Below are positions 53,441 to 64,000 of a stretch of 64,000 nucleotides of DNA, piece after piece. Source of the stretch: Undaria pinnatifida. Lineage: Eukaryota > Sar > Phaeophyceae > Laminariales > Alariaceae. The stretch is taken from NCBI GenBank assembly GCA_012845835.1, contig JABAKD010000026.1, forward strand, positions 15,042,533 through 15,106,532, in the 5' to 3' direction. The notes beneath the pieces are model-generated. The model was not told the DNA's origin, searched no databases, and saw only the letters and a program-made list of their open reading frames with translations. The position numbers were made by a program, and so were the translations under genes. Position 1 is the stretch's first letter. Each line of letters opens with the position of its first letter.

Positions 53441-53831
53441 AAAAAAAGAACAAAGAAGAGAAAGGAAAGGACACGGGTGCATGGGGCCGAGAAAAAGAAA
53501 AGAAATACTTCGAAGTATACATTTTGGGGGGTCTACTGGCGAGTCTGCCACCAGAACGGGATGTTCGTGGTTTTTCGACGATCTACAGCAGTGCTACAAA
53601 CGACTTCCGATACACCCACCGAAGCACGGACTTCCGGCCAAATACGCGATGGACAGCTGGCCGTGGTTGTCACGTTTCTCTGTGTTACGGGCCCCTGTGC
53701 CCTGCCTCTTGTTTGCTCTTGTTTAGATAAAACATGCGGTGTGCTCGATGATGTCTCACGGCAGCAGCACACCAGAACGTACGTTCGTTCGACGTAATAT
53801 TTTTCTCTTCATCAATACGAACATAAAACGG
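53441..53831. other. No gene recognised
   Basis: An A/G-rich tract, then mixed sequence. Frames at 53,477-53,797 show no domain. Confidence 0.4.
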
Positions 53832-54710
53832 TTGTTATATATTGGACGACTAAACTTGCCAACGGCACTCGTACTGCACTTCGAGGCATCCGCTGTGGTT
53901 CTGGTTGCTACTAGTTGCTGCAGTATGTGCTAGAAGTTTCGCCCTTCGGCTACTGCTGCTACGCCTGCTGTTGTGCATTTGCCAATGTCGTCAGTTGGCG
54001 ATCATGCTCGTCGTACATGCTGTTCTCACCCAGTATGTACGGGTTTCCTCGTACCTCAACCGTACGACGACGGGCTCAAAACAGAAGAAAGGTGACATGA
54101 AATGGCATGGACAATGGCCACGTAGAAGCGAGCACAGCGGGATAGTTCGCGGCGAATCAACCGCACTCCTTCATGCCGACAGCAGAGGCTGCCTGGAGTG
54201 TCAGCGGCCGTGCTAAAGCCAGGGCCAAAGGCCGAAGAGACGACTCTTCTACCTGCTTGTTTTTTTCTCGAGATTCTGTTACATATTGGACAGAGTGATG
54301 CGTGTACGACTAAATATACTTGCCAACGGCACTCGTGCTGCATTTTGAGCTATTTGCTGTGGTTCTGGTTGCTACTGGTTGCTGCACAGTTTGTGCTAGA
54401 AGTTCCGCCTTTCGGCTACTGCTGCTACACCTGCTGTTGTGTGTTTGCCAATGTCGTCAGTTGGCGTTCATGCTTGTCGTACATACTGCTGTTCTCACCA
54501 AGTACGTACGGGTTTCCTCGTACCTCAACCGTACGACGACGAGCTCAAAACCGAAGGAAGGTGACATGAAACGGCATTGACAATGGCCACATGGAAGCGA
54601 GCACAGAGGGATTCGTCGCTGCGAATAAACCGCACTCGTTCATGCCTACAGCAGAGGCTGCCTGGAGTGTCAGCGGCCGTGCTAAAGCCAGGGCCAAAGG
54701 CCGAAGATAT
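53832..54710 (+). repeat. Tandem duplication, ~450-bp unit, diverged
   Basis: 53,832-54,240 and 54,278-54,710 share TTGCCAACGGCACTCGT, CTTTCGGCTACTGCTGCTAC or its variant, CGGGTTTCCTCGTACCTCAA, CTGGAGTGTCAGCGGCCGTG and CCAGGGCCAAAGGCCGAAGA, with substitutions and small indels. Confidence 0.9.
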
Positions 54711-54716
54711 GTCTCT

Positions 54717-55305
54717 GATGGGAAAACCCATGCTCAGGGTCGGGTTGCTCGCGTGGGCCACCTCATGAGAGGGCCTTGGTTGCGCGGTGGCAGCGGATAA
54801 AAGAGAAGTCCCAGATGTTGATCAATATGTAGAAAAAAAAATTTATTTTTGTCGCGTATCCGAGAATATTATCACAATGAAGACATGGGATGAGTCAAAA
54901 TCGGCCAGAAGCCGCCCCCAAATCAGGGGCAAAAACTGGACCAAAAGAAGACTGACATAAAGGGCGTACCTCATCGGAATCAACGAGTATAATATCACAA
55001 TATGAAGACATGGGATGAGTGAAAATCGGCCAGAAGCCGCCCACAAATCAGGGGCAAAAACTGGTCCAAAACAAGACTGGCATAAAGGTCGTACCTCATC
55101 GGAATGAACCCAGAATTAAACATACCGTAGAAGGCATGTTTCCAGCGGGGTGGCTGACATTCTGACAACAAACCACCATCCAATAGAAAACACTCATTTC
55201 CGTATACCATATATCCTATGTCGCTCCAATATACGTGAATCATGAATCTTGTGTCCGTAGATTACAAACCTATACGGCTCATCGGGCAGGCTGCAAGTAC
55301 TAGAT
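54717..55305 (+). repeat. Dispersed ~470-bp repeat, copy 1, with an internal duplication
   Basis: It starts at a short palindrome (ATGGGAAAACCCAT) and matches 57,831-58,297: CTCAGGGTCGGGTTGCTCGC, GCGGATAAAAGAGAAGTCCC, GAAGACATGGGATGAGT and CGGCTCATCGGGCAGGCT. In this copy the segment with GAAGACATGGGATGAGT ... CGTACCTCATCGGAAT is present twice (about 54,880-54,980 and 55,010-55,110). Minus-strand frames here are not clearly coding. Confidence 0.85.
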
Positions 55306-56599
55306 ATTTTATCCCCCCCGCTTGCATGTCTGCCTTGATAGCAGTGCCTCTACATCTGATGCATTTATCTCGAAAATAAAACATAGTCCCCTCATTCTTA
55401 CTAGCACATACTGAGTATTTGACATCCCCCGGACATGGACCACCAATCACAAATCCAAAACCTAAATAAATAACAGCGTCAAAAATTCAAATCCAATATT
55501 CCACCCAACTCTATATTATACCTACAGTAGTAAATCACCAACAATCTGATCACCGGTCCAAGCGCCTACATTATCAATCAACATGTCCGCTGAACGAGAC
55601 ACGATGCCTTGCGACCTGTACCAACAAAGTTGACAGAAAAAGAAAAATTTAGCTCTGATATGATCAGGCCATCAAACATAGCATCTTTTATAATATTTGA
55701 CACCCATTGGGAGAGTACCTGATGGGTAATATCATACCACAAATAACGTCAACCGACCATAAGTGACCATTCGTGACATACGTGCATATGCGCGTATGCG
55801 TGCGCAATGACTATCACCCATGTTGGTTATCCAAGAACAAATCATCCAGTGGACAATCTATTCGTGCAGACGTTCAACCAATACGAATAATAACAGGTAT
55901 ACCGATTATCTTCCATAAAAAAACACAACCCTGAAAAATCCCAAGACTAACCAAATAGTATATAGAAGATACCTTGGAGATAATAAATCCTAACAGCAAT
56001 GATACCCCCAATTGCCAAATCATGCAACATAGCTGATCAATGATCTGCTGTCTCATGGCGGGAGCGGGCTACATATGTGTGGTAATACCTTACCTACCAG
56101 CTCAGTCACGGGGGGGGTTACTACGTATCCCCAACCTCCAATTTCGATACGTACTCGTATTTAGAAGAAACGGAAATCATGGAATATTTAGTCGGACTGC
56201 ATACGCTACAATAATTTGCTGCCCAATACGTCATCAGCAGCGTACCATTTCAAGAAAAACACAAAAGACAACGCGCAGAAAACATCAAAAATAGAACGAC
56301 CGTTGAAAAATCATCAACATTTCATCTCGCGCTGAATCCGTCCCTCTCTAGTACTATTGACCCCGGCCGTCGGCCCGACCTTCCCTCCGCCTCATTGGTA
56401 TCCTGGCCGAGGCTGGGTCCTCTTTTCCACCTTGTCCACCTGGGCGATTGCACCTTGTTGCCCGAAGTGGCTCGACACAAATGGAAGGACATCGGGCAGG
56501 AAGAACCACGAGTGAATGTACCATCTTTCTCAAACGTCATCACGAAAGTCGTGCCAACTTCCATGCGACCCTAACACAGAATCACACCACGGGTGATGA
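55306..56599. other. AT-rich DNA, no gene recognised
   Basis: Only short frames. A minus frame at 56,322-56,564 is well mixed but unrecognised. Confidence 0.5.
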
Positions 56600-57068
56600 T
56601 ATATATTATAAAAATTAAAATACACTCCAGCTGTGAGATCGAAGATTTCGTCGAAACTCATATATTATAAAAATATAAATACGCTTCAGCTGTGAGATCG
56701 ATATATATCACCCCCCCGCCACATTCCTCCCCCTCCCCCAAGAAATATTTGTAGTTTCCACGCACAAATAGACCTGCCCCGCCCGTCCCCTCCCCCCACT
56801 TCCCCCCTCCCGCCCCCTTTTTATCAAAATCAGGCCCCCAAGTCATCAAAAACTCCCCTCATCGGATATTCGACTTACAGGATTCACTTGATAAACCGAT
56901 GCATTTCCTTCCATAGTTGCAAGGGAAGTCGCCGACCTATATCCTTAATGAGGACACACAACCCGTAATTCGCGCGATCGGAGTATCACACACAGCTTGC
57001 AAAGATGAGTTTGGACGAAATCTTCGATCTCACAGCTGGAGTGTATTTTCATTTTTTATAATATATCG
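56600..57068. mobile_element. Short TIR element of the CAGCTGTGAG family
   Basis: The left end (56,600 onward: TTATAAAAATTAAAATACAC, then TCCAGCTGTGAGATCGAAG) and right end (reverse complement from 57,068: TTATAAAAAATGAAAATACA, then the same series) form inverted repeats of about 60 bp with few mismatches. A partial second copy of the left end follows at 56,662. The interior contains the C-rich complement of the G-rich repeat. This copy shows that the dispersed family is a TIR element; other copies have one end only. Confidence 0.7.
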
Positions 57069-57830
57069 TACGTGCCTTGAAACACGAAAAATCGACTTGA
57101 ACTCTTCAGTAACTAACGACACTACAGTGTACTGAACTGTACGTACCACCTGATACACACACAAAAACAACACATCAATCAACTCTAGAGAGTAGTATTA
57201 AACAACACAACAAAAATCAAAAGAATTGAATACGCGCCTTTTGTGAGCCGAGGCTCGTGCTGGCGCGGAAGGGGCGGTCCCCTCCTCCCTTGTTCTGTCC
57301 TGCTCGCTTCCTCCGCTGACATTCCCCAAAACCCCTTCTGTGCACATGCATGTTGGTGCTCCACGCTCATTCCCATTAGCTTTGCTGGCTGTCCTTCCAC
57401 TGCCATCCCCCCTTTCCCAATCACCGTCGCGCAGAATCGCTCGTAACTGCAGCTTAAAATTCAGCCCCGAAATCGCTCGCTCAATGCAAGCACGTACGAG
57501 GAGGTCTGGCTAGCAGGTGAAGGACCGTGGCTCTCCTGGCTCATCGCTATCCATCCCTTACTGCTCCGCCGCTTCCTGTATCTGGTTGTTTCAGGCTGCC
57601 TCTCGGTGGTCCGGCTCTCTGTTGCTGCTGGTGCGCGTGCGGGTTCCGTCACTGTCGTGTAGGGTGAGGTCGATGACAATGAAAAATCGCTCCTGAAGCA
57701 TCCCGGGAAAAAAGCGTCTTGGGTCCGCCCCGGTAAACAGCGCGTTCACCTCCCCGAGCACGGTTCCAATGTAACGGCCATCGTTTTAACACTAGTGGGA
57801 ACTAGTGTCACGGCCCCACAACACTAGTGA
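57069..57830. other. No gene recognised with confidence
   Basis: Minus frames at 57,185-57,424 and 57,461-57,679 are well mixed (EQGRRGPPLPRQHEPRLTKG; TTERQPETTRYRKRRSSKGW) and could be fragments of one gene, but no domain is recognised. A short ACACTAGT direct and inverted repeat lies near 57,790-57,830. Confidence 0.35.
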
Positions 57831-58297
57831 GATGGGTAAAACCCATGCTCAGGGTCGGGTTGCTCGCGTAGGCCACCTCATGCAGGGGCCTTGGTTGCGC
57901 GGTGGCAGCGGATAAAAGAGAAGTCCCAGATGTTGATCAATATGTAGAAAAATCCATTATATTATTGTCGCGTATCCGAGTATATTATCACAATGAAGAC
58001 ATGGGATGAGTCAAGATCGGCCAGAAGCCGCCCACAAACCAGGTGCAAAAACTGGACCAAAAGAAGACTGACATAAAGGGCGTACCTCATCGGAATAAAC
58101 CCAGAACTAAACATACCGTAGAAGGCATGTTTTCAGCGGGGTGGCTGACATTCTGACAACACACCACCATCCAATAGAAAACACTCATTCCGTATACCAT
58201 ATATATCCCATATCGCTCGAATATAAGTGAATCATGAATCTTGTGTCCGTGGATTACAAAACTTTACGGCTCATCGGGCAGGCTACAAGTACTAGAT
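57831..58297 (+). repeat. Dispersed ~470-bp repeat, copy 2
   Basis: Partner of 54,717-55,305 without the internal duplication. It ends close to the TA target site of the next TIR element, which therefore inserted at or near the repeat edge. Confidence 0.88.
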
Positions 58298-58305
58298 CGT
58301 TTATA

Positions 58306-59043
58306 AAGCCCATGTCGGGCTTTGTCACACAGTCGAAAAAGGGCTTTTCGACTCAACTTTTTTCGACTGAGTTTTCCGACAGGCGGATCCAGTCGAAAAA
58401 CTCAAAGAGAAAAACTCGACTTTTTCGACTGGATCTGCCAGTCGAAAAACTCTGTCGAAAACGTTTCATCCCCGTATATTTAATCTATCGCATCGCTCAT
58501 CCCACCACAACATACACACGCCCACACACCCATACCAGGTACCACCCCACAGAGGTATCATGTAACAGGGCCGACGCTGCCTTGGCTGTCACACACTGCT
58601 TGCTGTTGCTTCTCGCCGCAAGTCAGCGTGGCGAACTCCTAGCTCCGCTCGCCAGCAGCGTGTACCACACGGCAGCAGTAGCGCGCGTTATCGATACCAT
58701 TTTGCCAACAACGGCTACGCCTGCTGTAGCTTTGGCGGCTTTCGGCTGAGCGCGACGCCGCGAACGTGATTTTGGCGGCTTTCGGCTAAATAAACCCAAC
58801 GCCACCAACTCGCTTGGGCGAACGTTCATCGCACGTGAAGAACGCGTTCTGGCGAAGAACGCGCGAAGCACAGGGCTGCCAACCGGTTTTCGAGTGCCAT
58901 ACAGCATTAATCCGTCGCACCAACCGCCTCTAGAATGAGCATAAAACTATATAATCGACTCGACTGACGATAAGGACCAGAAGAATCCAGTCAAAAAAAA
59001 GTCAAGTCGAAAAGGGCCGTTTTCGACTGGCGGAGTCCGGCTG
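58306..59043. mobile_element. TA-flanked TIR element rich in AGTCGAAAA palindromes
   Basis: 738 bp between TA dinucleotides (58,304-58,305 and 59,044-59,045). The right end read inward is CAGCCGGACTCCGCCAGTCG, then AAAACGGCCCTTTTCGACTT; the left end has AAGCCC, then GTCGGGCT, then CAGTCGAAAAAGGGCTTTTC. Inside the left end CCAGTCGAAAAA / TTTTTCGACTGG forms a perfect 12-bp inverted repeat near 58,390-58,442. TA duplication suggests the Tc1/mariner group. No transposase is recognised inside. Confidence 0.7.
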
Positions 59044-59282
59044 TATAAGAAATGGCCTGAACGTACGTAAGCAATATTAAACGCCAATCGCTCTGTAGCT
59101 GCACAGGTGCGACACGAACTTGGATGTCTGGGCCCGGTAATATTGTTGAAACTAATTAATATCATATTTTTTCAGAACACCATTCATTGACGTAAAGACA
59201 AACACTTTAACTTTGTTAAACGAACAAAAACTATGTAAAGTCTATGTGTGTCGAGTTATATATATATATTACTGAGTATAAA

Positions 59283-59965
59283 AAATGAAAATACACTCCA
59301 GGTGTGAGTTCGAAGATTTGGTCGAGAAACTCATATTTGCAAGCTGTGTGTGATACTCCGATCGCGCGCATTACGAGTTGTGTCCTCATTAATTATATAG
59401 GTCGGCGACTCCCCTTACAACTACAGTGTAGCTATCAGGGTCAACAGGATGATTTTAGTCAGTCTGTGCGCGGAAAGTATAAAACCCGTTTCTGAGGGGG
59501 ACAAAATCTGACAGCTGTGAAGGGAAATGTATCCTTTTATCAAGTGAATCTTGTGAGTCGAATAACCGGTGAGGGGGGTGGGGCGGAGTTTTGAAGGACA
59601 TGGGGGCCTGGTTTTGATCAAAAGCGAGCGGGTTTGGAGGGGGGGGGGGGGGGGGGGGGGGAAGGGGGCAATTTGTGCATGTAAGCTATAAATCCTTTCG
59701 AGGGGATAAATCTGACGGTTTTGGCACCAGTATATTATTGAGGGCGGGGGGGGGGGTTGGGGCGGGCAGCTCAATATGTGCCTGGAAACTATACATATTT
59801 TTGAGGGGATAAATGTGACGGTTTTGGAAATGTTACATCAGTTTATCATGTATATATAGTCCATGTATATATTTGCATATATATAATCGAAATATTTCAA
59901 CGACGTCTGTCGTGAGTTCGACGAAATTCGAGTCAATACTCTTCTTTGCAAGCTGCGTTGTTGGT
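59283..59965 (+). repeat. Dispersed CAGCTGTGAG / G-rich repeat, copy E
   Basis: GAAAATACACTCCAGGTGTG, GTCGGCGACTCCCCTTACAA, AGTCGAATAACCGGTGAGGG and a G run (59,638-59,661) follow copy B at 11,599 closely. A further diverged start (GTCGTGAGTTCGACGAAATT) occurs near 59,908. The flanking stretches 59,044-59,282 and 59,966-60,044 hold nothing recognised. Confidence 0.75.
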
Positions 59966-60044
59966 ACTTGTAACATACTACAAGTTTCCCCTCCAGAGAC
60001 GGGGTGGCGCAAGCATAAAATTGTCATTACAATGTATTGATGGT

Positions 60045-60518
60045 TCAACTATCTATTATTAGTGTGTCTAGTAAAAAGAGAGTAGAATGGTGCATGGAAT
60101 TAGGTTCATATAAAATATGTAAATGATTTGAGTTCATCGGAAATGGTGGTAGAGGCGGTGCAGAGAATGTGATGTTGATGTCGACGTTGTAAAGGCCTAC
60201 GGCAGCTACACCTTCCATATACCCGGCGTAAGCATTGGGATGCGATATGACTCGGAGATGGTCTTGCCGGCGGTGGAATGCCCGTTCGATATGTGCATCA
60301 TAAAGTGTTGAGGATGTTGTGAAAAGTGCGACACGATTTCGCTCCGAACTTGGGGGTGAAGCTCTCGGTTCCCGAAAACCAGTCGTGCTATACTTCTGAA
60401 GAGACATGCTCCGTCCCCAACTTCGTCGATGATGCTCCAGCCGTTGGTCGAGTAATGTTGTCCTGAATGTGGCGGCGCAGTGTATGGTAGGCGTGGTGGT
60501 TGATAAAACAATGGGCAT
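60045..60518 (-). pseudogene. OTU-like cysteine protease domain of the Helitron
   Basis: Frame 60,511-60,206 reads GWSIIDEVGDGACLFRSIAR, then FGNRELHPQVRSEIVSHFSQ. DGACLFR matches the OTU D-G-x-C-L-F-R catalytic cysteine motif. After a frame change (60,300-60,045) the chain continues YMEGVAAVGLYNVDINITFS and ILYEPNSMHHSTLFL, where the last His pair occupies the catalytic His position. OTU proteases cleave ubiquitin-type chains; the role in Helitrons is unknown. The domain follows the helicase C-terminus directly. One frameshift splits it. Confidence 0.75.
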
Positions 60519-60539
60519 AATTCAGGTAAGCCGTGTCCT

Positions 60540-61742
60540 GTTGCTGCGTTTTAGAATGGTTCGCAGACGCGATTTGCGACGTGAGGTACACCGTTGATAA
60601 GACGTTCGGGGAGCACTAGACACATGGCGTTGGCACTGCATGTAGTTTGACTTAATTCAACCTATAGCTGACCACGCCAGAACACGTCGTCTCGAAGGTC
60701 GAGACCGACCTTAGCTAAAGAATGACCCTGGTTTTTGTTAACGGTAACTGCGTAGCAAACGCACAAAGGGAATCGTCTGCGATGGAATGTGATGCCTTTG
60801 GACCCGACTTGAACTTCGAAAATAATCCGTGGGATTTTAATGAGGGGGCACCGGGAGCGATAATTTCAACGTCAATATTGCGTTGTGACACAGCTCGCAC
60901 GACGCCCGTTTTAACGTTAACGATGCCCATATCAAAGGTGACGTTGCGGACAACCATGACGATTCAGCCAACTTTACGTTCCAGGTTGAGAGGAGGTACA
61001 CAAGGAAGGTCAACAACGTCTAGGAATTCTGGTGATGTAACTTCGGCTTTATTGTTCGGATTGGATTCTAAATTGAATTTCAGCCCAACAGGGAGAGCGG
61101 GTCGTGTTCGATGAGAGGTTGGGCATGCGGTCTTTAATTTCTTCAATGATATGATTTGTTGGTGCGAATGTGCCACAGTCAGCGAACAGACTGGGGTCAG
61201 CGGTGAGAAGATTAGGGTAGACGAAGTCAATAAGGTGTTTGAAATATGAAACTCGTGGCGGGTGCACCGGCAATGATTAATGTCACCAGCAGCTGTCTCA
61301 GTTCCCGTGGAGTGGAAAAAAAGGGGATTGCTTCTTCGAAAGCGAGAAAGTAGTGTTCTGAATCATTCACTAGTCCTAGTTGACGTGCTGCCAGTGCATG
61401 GCTTTCGTACAGTATATTCCTGGACGGTACGTATGCCATTCCAACTGGATGCTGCAACATGGTGCAAAGCCATCTTAGGTGCCAAATGTCTCCAGCGTCA
61501 GGTATAAGGAAATCAATGCGGCACACTCATTGTAACTGCCTAGCGTAAACGTAGTTTCCATATAGGTCAGTGCGGTGTAAGTTGGAAGATGGATTGTTAA
61601 GACTGTCACGGTCACTGTCCGTGCCGGAGTCATCGCTATCGATCTCCTGCGTGTTTCTGGCCCCTCTCGTATATATTCTTTTTTGAAGTTGGACAGTGAG
61701 TTCATCGCAAGGAGAGCCGGAAGGTTTGCTGAAGTAGTTCAC
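60540..61742 (-). pseudogene. Helitron helicase region, ATPase core deleted
   Basis: Upstream linker 61,526-61,230: GDIWHLRWLCTMLQHPVGMA, then YESHALAARQLGLVNDSEHY and PRELRQLLVTLI. Directly after, in the next frame (61,273-61,130): FVYPNLLTADPSLFADCGTF, APTNHIIEEIKDRM. Then VMVVRNVTFDMGIVNVKTGV (60,960), LCVCYAVTVNKNQGHSLAKV, GLDLRDDVFWRGQL (60,755-60,660) and LVLPERLINGVPHVANRV. These are the post-core motifs of PIF1/Helitron helicases. Walker A (GxxGxGKT), Walker B and neighbouring motifs, usually between PRELRQL and FVYPNL, are absent, so an internal deletion near 61,240-61,290 is inferred. Confidence 0.85.
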
Positions 61743-61859
61743 GAGGTCGGAAGTGGATTTGTTGGCTCTAGCCCTACGTTGTTGCTTATCATCCGGTTTC
61801 TATCGCTCGTTTTTGAAGGGAATAAAGAGCAAGATAACGTTTGGAGTGCGGTGTTGCAT

Positions 61860-62898
61860 GTCGCAAACTAATATTTGCCACATTGCTTCGCAACTCGATA
61901 TACAACAGATGCTTATAATGTAGGCTTCGATCTCGTTGTCCTCGAAAATGATCTTAGCTTTAGCCGTGTCTTTGCCTTTAAAACAATGATTGTACAGATA
62001 GGCGACAACAGCTTTGGCAGTGACTAAGTCAACGCAGAAATGACAATCGTAGTTTAGTATCAGCCATGCATTAGAAGGGACAACGTATCGATTATCAACA
62101 GCGGTTTCTACATAATCGCCGTTACATTACGTAGCCTAATGGTAGCATTTATTCCGTTATCAAGGCATCTGCATTCAGCTTTTCCCGTAGACGCGTTTGT
62201 GTATACTGTGTCGCTGAATGGTTGTGGACAGTGTTTTGAACAGAACTTTCGTTAGTTTTTGGTGCAAGTTGTCATGCAGGCGGCGTTTGAATTGAATTCT
62301 CCACACTTCTGATGAATCATGAATTGTTTACCTTTTTCACGGAGCTCGCGGTTGGAGATGTTTTCGCCAGGTAAGTTCGTCCAGGTCGAGCTGTCTACTT
62401 CGTGCCTAGCCTCAGGGCTCAAGCCTTCTAATTTGTTGACAATGTGACAGTGCACGAGACCTCTCTTTTAAAATTCGGTTACACCTGAGTAGTACTTGGC
62501 CTTGCCAAAAAGGGTGTGGGTAAGACCATGCATTAAAGCTTTCAATTTGATTTTTAAAACTCGGTTGCAGAGATCAGGACGGTCTAGGGCGCATTGACCT
62601 GGAAGCAGGTCATCTTGTATCTCTGAGGCCAGTTGCCGTTGCATGTCATGGTGACCATTGGATGTGGTTGGTCTTTACGGGTGACTATGCTCAGAGCATG
62701 TAATTGTTGTTCTTTCCTGTTCGCAGGAGACGCGTGGAAAGACGCTGGTAGTTGTTTACCTGTGGGGACGTTGCCGATAGAGTTGTTAATAGTGTTGTAC
62801 GGTGTTATTCGTTTCTGACACTGCGACCTCAATGAAGAAAAGCTTATTTTCTTCTTGGCGGGAATAGATACCACATGCCCACTCTTCGCTAACGACAT
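61860..62898 (-). pseudogene. Helitron Rep (HUH nuclease) region
   Basis: 62,898-62,584 reads GKQLPASFHASPANRKEQQL, HALSIVTRKDQPHPMVTMTC and NGNWPQRYK. Next come RPDLCNRVLKIKLKALMHGL and FGKAKYYSGVTEF. Then GLVHCHIVNKLEG (62,461-62,423) supplies the HUH metal-binding pair with Cys between the histidines. CGEFNSNAACMTTCTKN follows, then VVPSNAWLILNYDCHFCVDL and AVVAYLYNHCFKGKD near 62,010-61,965. In other Helitrons the last block carries two catalytic tyrosines three residues apart; here it reads Y-L-Y-N-H, so the second position is histidine. The protein would nick and rejoin single-stranded DNA in rolling-circle transposition. Confidence 0.88.
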
Positions 62899-63007
62899 AC
62901 AAATTTTTCAAAACCTTTTCGCACATGAGCCGTTGCCGCGCGTCAAAATATATTTCGATTGGTTCGTCGTTTCTGATCAAAAGTGTTCGAGAATATTTAA
63001 ACGGAAT

Positions 63008-63850
63008 CTATTTGCAACTTCCAGGGCTCCAGCCGGATTCTCCGTTGAAAAAAAGAAAGCTGTATTGAAGTGATTCGTCAGCAGGGCTCCACAGTGGAAC
63101 AAACCAAGGGCGGTGGCATAGACTGTCTGGTCCCGCACGTGGGAAGGTGTAAAGAAAACATTGCGAACGCGTTGCAGGGTCGTCTTTGAAGATGAGCGCT
63201 GCAATGTCTTTGCCTGTTGGAGGTGGGGCATCGCCGATAACCGAACCGTGTGTTTGCCTAGTAACTTGTGCATACTCGATTCCAACGTTATCATTGCATT
63301 CGTCGCTGTTGTTCAGATCTAGTAAAATGGACTTGTATTGCCTTACCCATGAATTGTGTGTCGCGAGTGTAGCCGACAAAGTTGCGACCGTGGCCATATT
63401 TCAGCCGTCTATAGATCGAGCTTGCTGCATTGTTTTGGCATCGTAAATGTACACGCGGGCCTTGTTTATGCTTACAACAGGCGTTGGCTCATCGTATCGT
63501 CCACGGAATGCATCCATTATTCGGTGACAAGCTCGGCCATGAACCTGCAACATGCCGGGGTATCTGGGTTGATTGTGTCCACGTGGGCGTGGGTGCCGCT
63601 CCGAGCATAGTTAAACTAAATCCCGCTGTATTCTTGCTGGTTGTTTAGGAACTGTCTTTCAGTAAACATACGTTCAACTGCAGGGGGTAAGGTTTGTCGA
63701 GGTTCAACAGCATACTCGCCATTAGAGCAACGATTGGTTGCTCCCCCTCCTCTTTCCATTTCCACGCTCCGCAATACAAACAATTCTAGTTGTCCTCGGC
63801 AAAACGGTTGATGAAAAGACATGCGTAGATGGTAAAGAAACCGTGAAATC
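63008..63850 (-). pseudogene. Helitron N-terminal region
   Basis: 63,822-63,616 reads RCSNGEYAVEPRQTLPPAVE and RMFTERQFLNNQQEYSG, followed in shifted frames by FNYARSGTHAHVDTINPDTP. 63,397-63,008 reads NSDECNDNVGIEYAQVTRQT, DAPPPTGKDIAALIFKDDPA and WSPADESLQYSFLFFNGESG, then WSPG. The last phrase matches the L-Q-Y-x-L-x-F-x-x-G-E-x-G-W-x-P-G motif that precedes Rep in Helitron proteins. A cysteine (CSNG) near the start may be what is left of a zinc-binding motif. No start codon could be fixed. The last 150 bases of the window show nothing more. Confidence 0.75.
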
Positions 63851-64000
63851 CTCGAACGGAAGCACCTCTAGCGTTGAGCCCCATTAACCATGGAAGGACA
63901 TTGCTTTTTATATTAGAAGAAGGAAGTCAATCGAAATATGAGAGATTTAACTTGCGCGCAAGTCTCTATGGCACAAGCTAAAGAGTGTACGTTAACCTTT

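Larger units (their letters stand above)
60045..63850 (-). mobile_element. Helitron (Helentron-like, with OTU domain), decayed
   Basis: Read on the minus strand from 63,850: a Helitron N-terminal region, HUH Rep nuclease, PIF1-type helicase and an OTU-like cysteine-protease domain. All show the expected order of short motifs but across many frames and stops. The helicase ATPase core is missing. Helitrons with OTU domains are known from the Helentron/Helitron2 lineage. Ends were not defined: a weak CCCC...CGGGG hairpin at about 59,989-60,005 could be near the 3' end but is not convincing. Confidence 0.88.

Noticed and set aside
59985-60010. Helitron 3' terminal hairpin
   Set aside because: The CCCC...CGGGG stem is short and no CTRR-type end follows in the right orientation, so the boundary stays undefined.

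Overview
This window looks like repeat-dominated nuclear DNA from a eukaryote. No rRNA gene, intact tRNA gene, bacterial-style operon, CRISPR array or convincing complete host gene is visible. Almost everything recognisable belongs to transposable elements, their fragments, tandem arrays and microsatellites. The mix (a chromodomain Ty3/gypsy element, tyrosine-recombinase retroelements, an OTU-carrying Helitron, many TIR elements, CTG/CAG and TG tracts) and the style of the proteins suggest a heterokont such as a brown alga or oomycete relative. That assignment is inference from family resemblance only.

Left part, 1-12.5 kb: the 5' portion of a minus-strand DIRS-like retroelement (RT and RNase H) runs off the left edge. 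It is followed by AT-rich DNA with a short TIR element (GACC family, 4-bp target duplication), a decayed Ty3/gypsy Gag, a 416-bp perfect tandem duplication, dispersed G-rich repeats, and a TA-flanked TIR element carrying a small cysteine-rich ORF.

12.6-20.6 kb: a nearly complete but decayed minus-strand tyrosine-recombinase retroelement, bounded by ~320-bp direct repeats. Its order is Gag with a CCCH-like finger, a Gly/Asn-rich 220-bp tandem array, RT, RNase H and tyrosine recombinase.

20.6-30.9 kb: a possible minus-strand gene remnant (21.9-22.4 kb), dispersed repeats, a Ty3/gypsy protease/pol remnant, a 1.8-kb TIR element full of GACGGTA motifs, a foldback element, a PIF1-helicase fragment and a second, inverted GACC element.

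30,954-44,369: the centrepiece, a 13.4-kb Ty3/gypsy chromovirus-like element with two identical 270-bp LTRs and a TTGG target duplication. It holds an 84-bp tandem array in its leader, a frameshifted Gag with zinc knuckle, a 230-bp tandem array, a NADAR-like (YbiA/DUF1768) domain, a pol with the reverse transcriptase missing, and an open integrase-chromodomain ORF ending in a possible Tudor-like module. Identical LTRs around broken genes suggest recent mobilisation in trans.

44.4-60 kb: a second PIF1 fragment whose CA tract has expanded into two TG microsatellites split by a tRNA-like repeat, a second copy of the cysteine-rich TIR element, tRNA-related sequences, tandem and dispersed duplications, and two more TIR elements. 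60.0-63.9 kb: a minus-strand Helitron (Rep, PIF1-type helicase, OTU protease-like domain) with many frameshifts and an internal deletion covering the helicase ATPase core.
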